Origin: an uncultured Pelagibacteraceae bacterium
GTDB taxonomy: Bacteria; Pseudomonadota; Alphaproteobacteria; Pelagibacterales; Pelagibacteraceae
Reading direction: 5' to 3'
Assembly: GCA_902517865.1 (NCBI GenBank)
Contig: CABYDT010000003.1
Span: forward strand, 62,001-126,000
DNA: 64,000 bases
This document shows, piece after piece, positions 45,324-54,645 of this stretch (position 1 is its first letter; the number at the start of each line of letters is the position of its first letter). A program made the position numbers and the translations under genes. The notes under the pieces were generated by a model. It did not search any database and was not told the origin of the DNA. It saw only the letters and a list, made by a program, of their open reading frames with translations.

Positions 45324-46850
45324 ATGAATATTTTGAAATCTGTAGGGTCATTTGGCGGTCTAACCATAATAAGTAGAATTCTTGGTTATTTAAGAGACAT
45401 TTTGATAGCTATTTTTATTGGCACATCCTATTTAGCAGATGCTTTTTTTGTAGCATTCAGACTTCCAAACACTTTTAGGCGTCTTTTTGCAGAGGGCTCT
45501 TTTAATTCAGCTTTTATTCCAATGTATACAAAATTTAAAAATAAAAAACAGTCATATTTATTTGCAAACTCAATTTTCAATTTTTTATTAATAATACTTT
45601 TAGGACTTGTATTCTTATGTGAAATTTTTATGGGTGGAGTAATGTTTATTATTTCTCCTGGTTTTGTAGAGGATCCTAATAAATTCGAAGTGGCAAAGAC
45701 ATTAAGTAGAATTACATTCCCCTTTTTATTATTTGTTTCACTTTCATCTTTTTTATCAGCTATACTAAATTCAAATAATAAATTTGCTGCCTCAGCTGCA
45801 GCTCCTATTATATTAAATATTTTTTTTATAATCTCTATTTTTATATCAAGTGCTTATGACAAATCATTTGTACATTATATGTCATTAGCTGTCTTTTTTG
45901 CTGGTATTGTTCAGTTCTTGATTTTAGTATTTTGCACGAGAAAATATTTTATACCTAAATTAGGCTTTAATTTTATATATTTAAAAAATATAAAAGATTT
46001 TTTTAAAAGGATATTGCCTAGTATATTTTCTTCCGGAATTATGCAGATAAATATTTTAGTAGGCACTATTATCGCATCATTTCAATCTAGTGCAGTTTCT
46101 TATTTGTATTATGCTGATAGAGTTTACCAACTTCCACTAGCGCTTACGGGTATTGCTGTAGGTACGGTGATTTTACCAGTTTTGTCAAAAAGCCTAAAAA
46201 GCAAATCAGAAAAGATTGTAAAATTTTTACAAAATAGATCAGTAGAACTTTCACTTTTTCTTTCAGCACCCGCTGCCGCTGGACTAATAATTGGTTCAGA
46301 ACAAATTATTTCTTGTTTATTTGGATATGGATCCTTTGATGATGAAAGTATTAAACAAACATCAAGAGCGCTAAAAGTTTTTGGATATGGTCTACCAGCT
46401 TTCTCATTATTAAAATTATATTCCAATTTTTATTTTGCAAGAGGAAATACAAAATTTCCTTTCCATGTTTCAATAATAACAGTTATTTTGAATATTTTTA
46501 TAAGTATCTTATTTTTTAATAAAATAGGATTTATATCAATTGCTTTCGGAACTACTATTTCTTGTTGGATTTCAATATTTATCTATAAATTTTTTTTAAA
46601 AAAAGACAATTTTTACGAGTTTGACAAAATATTTATTGAGAGATTTTCAAAAATTTTTGTATGTACTTTAATTATGGCGTCAATACTCTATTTCCAATTT
46701 TTTTATTTCTCTTATAAATTTCAAACTGCTGATATTTATAAACTTTTTTATTTAATTTTTATTATTTCATCATCTATTATAGTTTATTTTGCTCTTTCAC
46801 TATTGTTTAGGTCTTTCAGCATACGTGATTTTAGAATAAAAAGTATTTAG
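45324..46850 (+). CDS. murJ: Lipid II flippase MurJ
   Basis: MOP-family flippase (MviN) that moves lipid II across the inner membrane. It is 508 residues with about 14 hydrophobic segments. The N-terminal SVGSFGGLTIISRILGYLRDILIA and the FRLPNTFRRLFAEGSFNSAFIP segment carry the Arg residues that recognise the pyrophosphate. YYADRVYQLPLALTGIAVGTVILP is also conserved. It is followed by trpS after 5 bases. Confidence 0.95.
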   Translation: MNILKSVGSFGGLTIISRILGYLRDILIAIFIGTSYLADAFFVAFRLPNTFRRLFAEGSFNSAFIPMYTKFKNKKQSYLFANSIFNFLLIILLGLVFLCEIFMGGVMFIISPGFVEDPNKFEVAKTLSRITFPFLLFVSLSSFLSAILNSNNKFAASAAAPIILNIFFIISIFISSAYDKSFVHYMSLAVFFAGIVQFLILVFCTRKYFIPKLGFNFIYLKNIKDFFKRILPSIFSSGIMQINILVGTIIASFQSSAVSYLYYADRVYQLPLALTGIAVGTVILPVLSKSLKSKSEKIVKFLQNRSVELSLFLSAPAAAGLIIGSEQIISCLFGYGSFDDESIKQTSRALKVFGYGLPAFSLLKLYSNFYFARGNTKFPFHVSIITVILNIFISILFFNKIGFISIAFGTTISCWISIFIYKFFLKKDNFYEFDKIFIERFSKIFVCTLIMASILYFQFFYFSYKFQTADIYKLFYLIFIISSSIIVYFALSLLFRSFSIRDFRIKSI

Positions 46851-46855
46851 ATATT

Positions 46856-47860
46856 ATGGAAAAAAATAGAATTTTATCCGGGATACAACCAACTGGAAAT
46901 TTGCATTTAGGTAACTATCTGGGGGCAATAAAAAATTTTGTTAGCTTACAAAATAAATTTGACTGTTTATATATGTTGGCTGACTATCACGCTATAACAA
47001 CAGATTATAATCAGGCAGAAATTAAAAATCATATATTTGAGACAACTGCTGCATTTTTAGCGTCCGGCTTAGATAATGAAAAAAATATAATTTTTAGACA
47101 ATCAAGAGTTTCAGCTCATTTAGAATTAGCATGGATTCTAAATTGTGTGGCAAGGTTAGGTTGGTTAAATAGGATGACACAGTTCAAAGAAAAAGCTGGA
47201 GAGAATAAAGAAAAAGCAAGCATTGGATTGTATACTTATCCTGTTCTAATGACTGCTGATATACTAATCTATGGCGCAACTCATGTGCCGGTAGGAGAAG
47301 ATCAAAAACAGCATTTAGAACTTTGTAGAGATATTGCACAAAAATTTAACAACGATTTTAAAGTTAAAGATTTTTTTAAACTTCCAGAGCCAATTATACC
47401 TACAAATGTCTCTAGGATAATGAGTCTAAGAGATGGTACAAAAAAAATGAGCAAATCAGATCCTTCAGACTCATCTAGAATTAATCTCAAAGATAGTAAT
47501 GATCAAATTACACAAAAAATTAGAAAAGCCAAAACTGACAACGAACCAATTAAATTAAACATATTAGATGAAAATTCAAAGCGCTTTGAAGCAAAAAATT
47601 TAATTTCCATTTATGCAAGTTTGCAGGATAAAAATGTAAAGGAAATTATAAAAGAGTATGATGGTAAAACTTTCTCCATTTTTAAAAATAAATTAATTGA
47701 TGTAATGATTGATAAAATAAGTCCAATTAGCAATAAGATAAAAGAAATTCAAAAAGATAAGGCTTTCATAGAAAAAATTTTAGATACAAGTGAAAGAAAA
47801 GCTAATAAAATTGCTAACGATAATTTAGTGAAAATTAAAAATACAATTGGATTAATTTGA
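46856..47860 (+). CDS. trpS: Tryptophanyl-tRNA synthetase
   Basis: Class I synthetase, 334 residues. The HIGH-type motif is ILSGIQPTGNLHLGNYLGA (6-24), and the KMSKS loop is TKKMSKSDPSD near residue 200. VARLGWLNRMTQFKEKAG and TYPVLMTADILIYGATHVPVGEDQKQHLELCRDIA bind tryptophan and ATP. The TGA stop overlaps the usp start by one base. Confidence 0.97.
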   Translation: MEKNRILSGIQPTGNLHLGNYLGAIKNFVSLQNKFDCLYMLADYHAITTDYNQAEIKNHIFETTAAFLASGLDNEKNIIFRQSRVSAHLELAWILNCVARLGWLNRMTQFKEKAGENKEKASIGLYTYPVLMTADILIYGATHVPVGEDQKQHLELCRDIAQKFNNDFKVKDFFKLPEPIIPTNVSRIMSLRDGTKKMSKSDPSDSSRINLKDSNDQITQKIRKAKTDNEPIKLNILDENSKRFEAKNLISIYASLQDKNVKEIIKEYDGKTFSIFKNKLIDVMIDKISPISNKIKEIQKDKAFIEKILDTSERKANKIANDNLVKIKNTIGLI

Positions 47861-48321
47861 TGAAAAAAAAATTTTTAGTTATTATTGATGAGAGTAAAGA
47901 ATTAAGTAATGCAATATATTTTGCAGCTAACAGAGCATTGCATACCGATGGTAAACTTTCTCTTTTATATGTAGTTGATCCGGCAATTAATGCTCAATGG
48001 GCGAAAATAGAAAATTTAATAGAACAAGAAGCTACTAGCGAGGCTAAAAAAATTTGTAGAAATTGGTCACAAAAAATTAAAGAGAGGTTCAAAATTGAAT
48101 CAGAAATTATTATTAAAATTGGAAATAGACCAGAGGAAGTAGTTAAGCTATTAAATCAGGATCAAGATATAAGATTTTTAGTATTAGCTTCTGCCCCCAA
48201 CAGTGATGATCCAGGACCAATCATAAAAGCCTTAACTGGTAAAAAAATTAAGGAGTTATCCATACCAATTGTAATTGTACCTGGAAGTTTGCAAGAAAAA
48301 GATATCGATTTAATAGCATAA
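47860..48321 (+). CDS. Universal stress protein (UspA family)
   Basis: A 153-residue single-domain Usp protein. It opens KKFLVIIDESKELSNAIYFAANRA. The middle shows the acid-to-basic helix EAKKICRNWSQKI, and the nucleotide-binding signature is about GNRPEEVVKLLNQ ... LVLASAPNSDDPGPIIKALTG. I start at ATG 47860, sharing a base with the trpS TGA, and not at the TTG one codon earlier. The function is unknown beyond stress adaptation. The order trpS-usp-nfuA is typical of alphaproteobacteria. Confidence 0.9.
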   Translation: MKKKFLVIIDESKELSNAIYFAANRALHTDGKLSLLYVVDPAINAQWAKIENLIEQEATSEAKKICRNWSQKIKERFKIESEIIIKIGNRPEEVVKLLNQDQDIRFLVLASAPNSDDPGPIIKALTGKKIKELSIPIVIVPGSLQEKDIDLIA

Positions 48322-48360
48322 GGGTTGCAATCTTATAAAGAATTGTTAAAAAAAGTAATT

Positions 48361-48903
48361 ATGATAAACGTAGTAGATACTCCTAATCCAGAAACTAAAA
48401 AGTTTGTATTTGAGTTTGAAATTTCAGACGGATCTCGAGAATTTCTTAGAAAAGATAAGAATTCAAAAATAAAACTTGTTGATGATTTATTTAAAATCGA
48501 TTTTATAGAATTAATTTTTATTGATAAAAATTTTATATCAATAAAAAAAAAAAAATCTTCAGAGTGGACAAATATTTTACCACAAATTTTGAGTATTATG
48601 GGAAGCAACGTTCAAAAAGGTGGGGAAAAATTTGTTTTTAAAAATGAAAATAATTTTCAAGACGAGATATCGATCAGAATTGAGCAAGTCTTAAATGAAA
48701 AAATCAGACCAGCAGTTGCTATGGATGGAGGGGATATTCAATTAAAAAATTATAAAAATGGTGTTGCCGAAGTCTTATTAAAAGGAGCATGCGCTGGTTG
48801 TCCAAGTTCTACGATAACTTTGAAACACGGTGTCGAAAGAATGATTAAACATTATGTTCCAGAGGTTAATTCAGTAGAAGCATTAAATTTTGATGAAAGT
48901 TAA
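48361..48903 (+). CDS. nfuA: Fe-S cluster carrier NfuA-like protein
   Basis: Two-domain iron-sulfur carrier, 180 residues. The N-terminal Nfu_N domain starts INVVDTPNPETKKFVFEFE. The C-terminal NifU domain has AMDGGDIQLKNYKNGVAEVLLKGACAGCPSS with the cluster cysteines Cys144 and Cys147. I start at ATG 48361. The TTG frame 36 bases earlier extends beyond the family start. The stop overlaps the Bax-like gene start by 11 bases. Confidence 0.94.
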   Translation: MINVVDTPNPETKKFVFEFEISDGSREFLRKDKNSKIKLVDDLFKIDFIELIFIDKNFISIKKKKSSEWTNILPQILSIMGSNVQKGGEKFVFKNENNFQDEISIRIEQVLNEKIRPAVAMDGGDIQLKNYKNGVAEVLLKGACAGCPSSTITLKHGVERMIKHYVPEVNSVEALNFDES

Positions 48904-50059
48904 TTATAGTTATATCGAAAGCTTAATTGAAACCGCTGAAAAGCATGAAGTAGAAGAGTATCAATTTTATAGAGATAGAGGCCGTAAGTTAACAATAAAG
49001 CAATTAGAATTAATACTACTTAAAAGTGGAATAGAACTACCAAAAGATCTAACACCAAAACTATCAAAAAGCGAACTTAAAAAAATTTATGCTACGAATT
49101 TATTACAAGCAGGCGCATTAGTCTCTGTAGTTTTTGCTTTTGTATTACTACCAGGTTTTATTCAGACAAACACTTCATTAGTAAAATCTACTTATACAAT
49201 AACTAAAAGCATAGATAGCAACAATTCTAATGAAATTGAAGATATGAATAATAGATTCTTTTCTCAAAAAGACACAAGAGGGTATAACACTCCGCCTGCG
49301 AGAAGCTTATTGGCATTATTTGAAGAATTAAAATATGATTTAAAAGAAATTAGAAATGGAGAACCAGTTAAACCAGTATTCTTTACTCAATTACCTAGAG
49401 GTATAAATGAACTAGATAGCATCAGTCAGAGAAAGCAGGTATTTATACAAGTTGTTTTACCATTAGTTTTATCTGAAAATCAGAAGATACTTCTAATTAG
49501 AAAAAAAATAAAATTTTTAGCAAACGCAAATTCAATTTCTCAAAGAGAAAAAAAATGGTTAGAGGCAAAATTCAAGCAATACAGAGTTAAAAATAATAAT
49601 ATAAATGAATTACTTGAAAAAGTTGATATTATTCCTCCATCAATAGCAATAGCCCAAGCTGCATATGAGAGCGGCTGGGGAACTTCAAGATTTGCGTTAG
49701 AAGGAAACTCACTTTTTGGACAAAGAACTTGGAGATCTGGATCAGGATTTGTACCAAAAGAGAGATCTAGCGAAGCTACATTTGAAGTCACAAAATTTCA
49801 AATTATAAGAGCTTCAGTAAAAGCATATAAAAAAAATTTAAATACACACAAATCTTACAAAAAATTTAGAGAGTTAAGGGCAGAAATGAGAAGTTCAAAA
49901 AAAGAAATTAATGGTATCAAACTTTCGAACCACCTAACAACATATTCAGAAATTGGAGAAAAGTATGTTTTATACTTAAAACAAATAATTGATCACAATT
50001 CATTAACTGACTTCGATAAATCCATATTATTACCCACTAATAAGCACAACCAAGCTTAG
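48893..50059 (+). CDS. Bax-like glucosaminidase-domain protein
   Basis: A 388-residue protein related to COG2992 (Bax). Residues 1-70 are a charged N-terminal region (EVEEYQFYRDRGRKLTIKQLELILLKSG). A membrane segment (LLQAGALVSVVFAFVLLPGFI, about 64-86) anchors it. The periplasmic catalytic part has PPSIAIAQAAYESGWGTSRFALEGNSLFGQRTW (about 245-277), where the Glu of YESGWG fits the glucosaminidase general acid. It should cut peptidoglycan glycan chains or regulate that. It is preceded by nfuA. Confidence 0.87.
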   Translation: MKVNYSYIESLIETAEKHEVEEYQFYRDRGRKLTIKQLELILLKSGIELPKDLTPKLSKSELKKIYATNLLQAGALVSVVFAFVLLPGFIQTNTSLVKSTYTITKSIDSNNSNEIEDMNNRFFSQKDTRGYNTPPARSLLALFEELKYDLKEIRNGEPVKPVFFTQLPRGINELDSISQRKQVFIQVVLPLVLSENQKILLIRKKIKFLANANSISQREKKWLEAKFKQYRVKNNNINELLEKVDIIPPSIAIAQAAYESGWGTSRFALEGNSLFGQRTWRSGSGFVPKERSSEATFEVTKFQIIRASVKAYKKNLNTHKSYKKFRELRAEMRSSKKEINGIKLSNHLTTYSEIGEKYVLYLKQIIDHNSLTDFDKSILLPTNKHNQA

Positions 50060-50060
50060 G

Positions 50061-50624
50061 ATGAAAAAATCACAAGAACTTTTAATTATAGATGTAAAAG
50101 AAAGTTATTTGAAATTTTATTTCTTTTCTTCATTAAAGAAAATTATAAATTCAAATAAGATGAAAAAGTCAGAAAATCTACCGAATTTATTTTATAAATT
50201 TTTAATTAAAAATAAGATTCTTTTTTCTAAAAACCTTACAATTTTTTTTAATTGCGGAATAAAAAACACTATTTTATATCGAAATACTATTACATTTTTC
50301 AAGACTTTAAAATTAATAAGTAATATGAAAATACTTCAATTCAATTATTTTGATATCTTTCAATTATTAAGAAACCGAAGTATCGATTCTCATTGTCTAC
50401 TTAATATAGGTAAAGAATTTCTATACCAAAAAAATAACAATAAAATTAAATTAATAAAATATGAGATGATAGATACGTTAAGATTAAATGGATACGTTTA
50501 TTCAAACGTAAATTTAAAAAATAGAAAAATGAAGATAAAACCTTTGATTTTTCCATTTAATAAGATGCAAAATTTGCATAAAGATTTTTCAAAGAGTAAA
50601 AAACCTATTTTAATTTTTAATTAA
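50061..50624 (+). CDS. Divergent TsaB-like protein
   Basis: A 187-residue, very Lys/Phe/Asn-rich protein with no clear motif. The start LLIIDVKESYLKFYFFSS has the shape of the TsaB/ASKHA phosphate-1 strand, and the place (nfuA side, before fur and miaB) is where alphaproteobacteria carry tsaB. NLTIFFNCGIKNTILYRNTITFFKTLKLIS would then match the region that normally reads GPGSFTGLR, here lost. If real, this is a degraded partner of TsaD in t6A synthesis. The assignment rests on context, so I leave the symbol empty. Confidence 0.4.
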   Translation: MKKSQELLIIDVKESYLKFYFFSSLKKIINSNKMKKSENLPNLFYKFLIKNKILFSKNLTIFFNCGIKNTILYRNTITFFKTLKLISNMKILQFNYFDIFQLLRNRSIDSHCLLNIGKEFLYQKNNNKIKLIKYEMIDTLRLNGYVYSNVNLKNRKMKIKPLIFPFNKMQNLHKDFSKSKKPILIFN

Positions 50625-50642
50625 TGAATATACATTTTAAAA

Positions 50643-51092
50643 ATGATTAAAAAATCGCCATCGCCCTTTGCAGTTAATTTAGAAACTAAGTGTTTAAAAA
50701 ATGGTGTTCGATTAACTGATCAAAGAAGGATTATAGTTAAATTATTAGAAGAAACAGTTTCTGATACTAAATTTCACCCTGATGTTGATCAAATACATCA
50801 AATGGCTATAAAAATTGATAAGAAAATTAGCATTGCAACTGTTTATCGTACAGTAAAACTTCTGGAAGAATATAATATTATTGATAAACATGATTTTAAA
50901 GCTGGAAAATCTAGGTATGAAGCAGTTACTGAGACACATCATGATCATTTAATAGATGTAAACACAGGTGAAATAACTGAATTTGTAGATGATGAAATTG
51001 AGAAACTTAAAAAAAAGCTTGCTTCAAAATTGGGTTACGATTTAATAGATCACAGATTAGAACTTTACTGCAAAAAGAAAAAAGTTGATTAA
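50643..51092 (+). CDS. fur: Fur-family metalloregulator
   Basis: A 149-residue metal-dependent repressor. The N-terminal winged helix has NGVRLTDQRRIIVKLLEE and ISIATVYRTVKLLEEYNII (recognition helix). The dimer domain starts HHDHLIDVNTGEITEFVDDEIEKL, with the metal-binding His cluster. The C-terminal structural Cys pairs are absent (one Cys, LYCKKKK). It could be iron-sensing Fur or the manganese form Mur seen in alphaproteobacteria. It overlaps miaB by 8 bases. Confidence 0.93.
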   Translation: MIKKSPSPFAVNLETKCLKNGVRLTDQRRIIVKLLEETVSDTKFHPDVDQIHQMAIKIDKKISIATVYRTVKLLEEYNIIDKHDFKAGKSRYEAVTETHHDHLIDVNTGEITEFVDDEIEKLKKKLASKLGYDLIDHRLELYCKKKKVD

Positions 51093-52395
51093 AAATTTTT
51101 ATATAAAAACTTTTGGTTGTCAAATGAATGAGTATGACTCAAATAGAATTACTGATTTATTATCATTTGCTAATTACTCTAAAGTAAGCAAACCAGATGA
51201 TGCGCAATGCTTTATATTTAATACCTGCAATATAAGAGAAAAGGCAAATCAAAAGGTATATTCGGATGTTGGTAAAATAAGAAAAAAGTTTAGAGACAAA
51301 AAAGTGAAACCAATAATTGTGCTTGCAGGTTGTGTTGCTCAGGCAGAGTCTAATTTAGTTTTTGAAAAAAGTAATTATGTTGATATTGTTGTTGGACCCC
51401 AATCTTATCACAAATTACCAGATTTACTTAAAAACTTTCAAAGTCAAAATAGAAAGTTAATTAATAATGAATTCAATGTAATTGAAAAATTTGACAAACT
51501 AAATCAAATTAAACGAAATACTAATAAAGTGTCTAGTTATATAACTATACAAGAAGGGTGCGATAAGTTTTGTAAATTCTGTGTGGTTCCTTATACTCGT
51601 GGGCCTGAGTACTCAAGATCTGTTTACGAAATAGTAGAAGAGGCAAAAAGGCTTGAATCATTAGGTACTAAAGAAATTATTTTATTGGGTCAAAACGTTA
51701 GCGCTTATAAACATGAAAATAATAATTTAAGCGATCTTATTAAAGAGATATCAAAACTTAATCGAATTGAAAGAATAAGATTTACAACATCTCATCCAAA
51801 TGATTTTAATGATGATATAATTAATATATTTAAAGATGAACCAAAATTAATGCCTCAATTACATTTACCAGTGCAGTCTGGCTCCGACAAAATTTTAAAA
51901 TTAATGAATAGAAATTATACTAAAAAAAAATATATAAATTTAATTGATAAATTATTAAAAGCTAAACCAGATATTCAATTTTCAAGTGATTTTATAGTTG
52001 GTTTTCCAGAGGAGACAAATGAGGACTTTAAAGAAACATTAGACTTAGTTAAGAATGTGAATTTTACAAATTCATATTCTTTTATTTATAGTGAAAGACC
52101 TGGAACTCCTGCAGTGAATTTAGAGAAAATTCCTTTGTCTGTAGCTAAAGATAGATTAAAGTCTTTGCAAGATTTGTTAAATAATATTCAATCTAAAGCG
52201 AGCTCTAGAAGCATTAACAAAGATAATTTAGTTTTGTTTGAGAATAAAACTAAAGATAAAAAGCAGTTTTATGGGAAGAATATACATGCACAGCCAGTTT
52301 TTGTTAAAAATCATGGCATAAATGACGGTGACTTAAAATTTGTAAAAATAACAGATTATAATAAAAATACATTATTCGGTACAATAAAGGATTAA
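51085..52395 (+). CDS. miaB: tRNA-2-methylthio-N6-dimethylallyladenosine synthase MiaB
   Basis: Radical-SAM methylthiotransferase that adds CH3S to i6A37 of tRNA. It is 436 residues long. The N-terminal UPF0004 cluster has IKTFGCQMNEYDS, FNTCNIREKA and LAGCVAQAE. The radical-SAM motif is QEGCDKFCKFCVVPYTRG. QLHLPVQSGSDKILKLMNRNYTK and the C-terminal TRAM domain are present. It starts with TTG at 51085 inside the end of fur. The first family residues (MIKNFYIKTFGC) leave no room for an ATG. Confidence 0.96.
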   Translation: MIKNFYIKTFGCQMNEYDSNRITDLLSFANYSKVSKPDDAQCFIFNTCNIREKANQKVYSDVGKIRKKFRDKKVKPIIVLAGCVAQAESNLVFEKSNYVDIVVGPQSYHKLPDLLKNFQSQNRKLINNEFNVIEKFDKLNQIKRNTNKVSSYITIQEGCDKFCKFCVVPYTRGPEYSRSVYEIVEEAKRLESLGTKEIILLGQNVSAYKHENNNLSDLIKEISKLNRIERIRFTTSHPNDFNDDIINIFKDEPKLMPQLHLPVQSGSDKILKLMNRNYTKKKYINLIDKLLKAKPDIQFSSDFIVGFPEETNEDFKETLDLVKNVNFTNSYSFIYSERPGTPAVNLEKIPLSVAKDRLKSLQDLLNNIQSKASSRSINKDNLVLFENKTKDKKQFYGKNIHAQPVFVKNHGINDGDLKFVKITDYNKNTLFGTIKD

Positions 52396-52399
52396 ATAA

Positions 52400-53365
52400 T
52401 TGGTAACAAATTTTTTTCAAATACTAGAAAATGACAATGAAGGCACTAACCTTTATGTCAATGATAATACTACATTAAGAAAATTTGCAGGTTATCAAGA
52501 TGTTAATCTAAAAATTTTAGAAAAAATTTCGGATGTTAGAATAAATTTAAGAGGTAATTTAATTACTCTAAAAGGTAAATCTGAAAAAGTAAAAATTGTG
52601 GTAAAAACTATTGATATGTTACTTCGTAAAACGGAGGGAAAAAATAATCTAGAAGAAGAGGATATTAAATCCTTTTATAGTTTTGAACAAAAAGAAAGTG
52701 GTTTTAACAATGATATATCTATTAAAACACCGAAGAAGTCAGTATTTCCAAGAACAGAAAAACAAAAGAATTATGTAAATTATCTTAACCAAAATAGTAT
52801 AGTTTTTTCTTTAGGACCAGCTGGGACCGGTAAAACATATCTATCAGTTGCCGTAGCTGTGAGCAAATTTATTAGCGGAGCAACTAAAAAAATAATTCTT
52901 TCAAGACCAGCTGTGGAGGCGGGTGAAAATTTAGGATTTTTACCTGGTGATTTAAAAGAAAAAATAGATCCATATCTAATTCCACTATACGATTCTTTAT
53001 GTGAACTTATTGGGTTTGAAAAAATGCAAAAAAAAATTGATGATGGGTCAATCGAAATCGCACCCCTTGCTTTTATGAGAGGGCGAACTTTAAAAGATTC
53101 TTTTGTGATACTGGATGAGGCTCAAAATGCAACAGAAACTCAATTAAAAATGTTTTTAACAAGACTTGGTAAAAACACCACTATGGTTGTAAATGGAGAC
53201 CCAAGTCAGGTTGATTTACCCTCAAGCAAATCTTCAGGATTAATTAAATCAGTGAATATTTTGGATGATATAAAAGATATAAAAATAGTAAGATTTGAGG
53301 CTACCGACGTACAGAGACACCCACTAGTAACAAAGATTATTAATGCTTATAAAAAAAATCAATAA
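52400..53365 (+). CDS. PhoH-like ATPase (YbeZ)
   Basis: A 321-residue PhoH-family protein, thought to act with the rRNA-processing RNase YbeY. The first 110 residues are a KH-like domain (DVRINLRGNLITLKGKSEKV). The P-loop is SLGPAGTGKTYLS (137-149), followed by ILSRPAVEAGENLGFLPGDLKEKIDPY, FVILDEAQNATETQLKMFLTRLG and VVNGDPSQVDLP. The start is TTG at 52400. The one-base TAATG overlap couples it to ybeY. Confidence 0.94.
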   Translation: MVTNFFQILENDNEGTNLYVNDNTTLRKFAGYQDVNLKILEKISDVRINLRGNLITLKGKSEKVKIVVKTIDMLLRKTEGKNNLEEEDIKSFYSFEQKESGFNNDISIKTPKKSVFPRTEKQKNYVNYLNQNSIVFSLGPAGTGKTYLSVAVAVSKFISGATKKIILSRPAVEAGENLGFLPGDLKEKIDPYLIPLYDSLCELIGFEKMQKKIDDGSIEIAPLAFMRGRTLKDSFVILDEAQNATETQLKMFLTRLGKNTTMVVNGDPSQVDLPSSKSSGLIKSVNILDDIKDIKIVRFEATDVQRHPLVTKIINAYKKNQ

Positions 53366-53817
53366 TGCACAAAATAAATGTTTTAATTGATAATAAAAGA
53401 TGCTGGATAAAAGAATTTCCAAGTCTAGAAAACTTTACTAGAATACAAATGAAAAAATTTTTTTCAGATGTTAAATTCTTAAGTTCTATAAAACTTGAAT
53501 TAACAATATTATTTACCAGCGGTAAAAAAGTTAAAGAATTGAACAAAAAATTTAGAAACAAAAATACTGACACGGATGTTTTATCTTTTCCATCCATGAG
53601 TAAAGATTTCTATAAATCCAGAATAAAACTAAAAGAGCTGTATTTAGGAGATATAGCTTTGTCTTATGATTATATTAAGAAAAAATCTGTAAATTTTAAT
53701 CTTTATACAAGAGAAATGATGGCACATGGATTTTTACATTTAATTGGATATGATCATAATAGTAAAAAAAACCATTCAATAATGATAAAAAAACAATTAG
53801 ATCTTTTAACCTTATGA
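53365..53817 (+). CDS. ybeY: Endoribonuclease YbeY
   Basis: Zinc-dependent RNase for 16S rRNA 3'-end maturation and quality control, 150 residues. FRNKNTDTDVLSFPS is typical. YLGDIALSYD and the zinc site MMAHGFLHLIGYDH (H-x3-H-x5-H, about 120-134) follow. It lies between phoH and corC (4-base overlap) as in most proteobacteria. Confidence 0.95.
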   Translation: MHKINVLIDNKRCWIKEFPSLENFTRIQMKKFFSDVKFLSSIKLELTILFTSGKKVKELNKKFRNKNTDTDVLSFPSMSKDFYKSRIKLKELYLGDIALSYDYIKKKSVNFNLYTREMMAHGFLHLIGYDHNSKKNHSIMIKKQLDLLTL

Positions 53818-54644
53818 GTTCTAAAAATAATATAAAAAAATTTTTAAAAAAAATTATACCATTCAAGTATGATTTAGACGTCAGAGAAAGTATTCAAGAT
53901 GTAATTAAAAATAAATCTGAGTATTTAAGCAGTGATACGAATTTATCAAATAAAGAGAAGAATATTTTAGAGAATATATTGAGCATTAATAAACTCAAAG
54001 TCTCAGATGTAATGATTCCAAGAGCATCAATTGTTTCAATATCGCATAATTGTAAACTTGAAGAGATAGTTTCTGTTATAGAAAAAGAAACTCACTCCAG
54101 AATACCTGTTTATAGAAAAGATTTAGATGATGTCTTGGGTATGGTACATATTAAGGATGTTATAAAATTTTATTCAAATAAAAATTTAAAGTATGAAATT
54201 AAAAATATTTTAAGAGATGTTCTTTTTGTCCCCCCGTCAATGCCAGTTCTTAATTTGCTTTTAAAGATGCAAGCAACCAAATTGCACATGGCTTTAGTTA
54301 TAGACGAACATGGTGGAACTGATGGTTTAGTTACAATTGAAGATTTGGTTGAAGAAATAGTTGGTGAAATTCAGGATGAACACGATAACGATGAAATAGT
54401 TGAAATAAAAAAAATAGATGACTCTAAGTTTTTAGTAAATGCTAAAGTTTCTCTAGAGGATTTCTCTAAAGAAACAAATATAAATCTAGTTAAAAAGGAT
54501 ATTAATACCCTTGGAGGTTTTGTATTTTCGTTGATAAATCGTGTACCTTCTAACGGAGAAGTAATAGAATATAAAAATATTAAATTCCAAATATTAGACT
54601 CTGATCCGCGTAAAATAAAAAAGATTCAAATTACAAAAGTTTAA
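53814..54644 (+). CDS. CBS-domain transporter-associated protein (CorC/YbeX-like)
   Basis: A 276-residue protein. A short N-terminal helix leads to two CBS domains (about 65-185): KVSDVMIPRASIVSI, HSRIPVYRKDLDDVLGMVHIKDVIKF, and LHMALVIDEHGGTDGLVTIEDLVEEIVGEIQDEHD. The CorC_HlyC domain ends it (KFLVNAKVSLEDFSKETNI). Unlike the HlyC/CorC type with a membrane N terminus, this is soluble. Family members are linked to magnesium handling or ribosome maturation with YbeY. Confidence 0.93.
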   Translation: MSSKNNIKKFLKKIIPFKYDLDVRESIQDVIKNKSEYLSSDTNLSNKEKNILENILSINKLKVSDVMIPRASIVSISHNCKLEEIVSVIEKETHSRIPVYRKDLDDVLGMVHIKDVIKFYSNKNLKYEIKNILRDVLFVPPSMPVLNLLLKMQATKLHMALVIDEHGGTDGLVTIEDLVEEIVGEIQDEHDNDEIVEIKKIDDSKFLVNAKVSLEDFSKETNINLVKKDINTLGGFVFSLINRVPSNGEVIEYKNIKFQILDSDPRKIKKIQITKV

Positions 54645-54645
54645 T

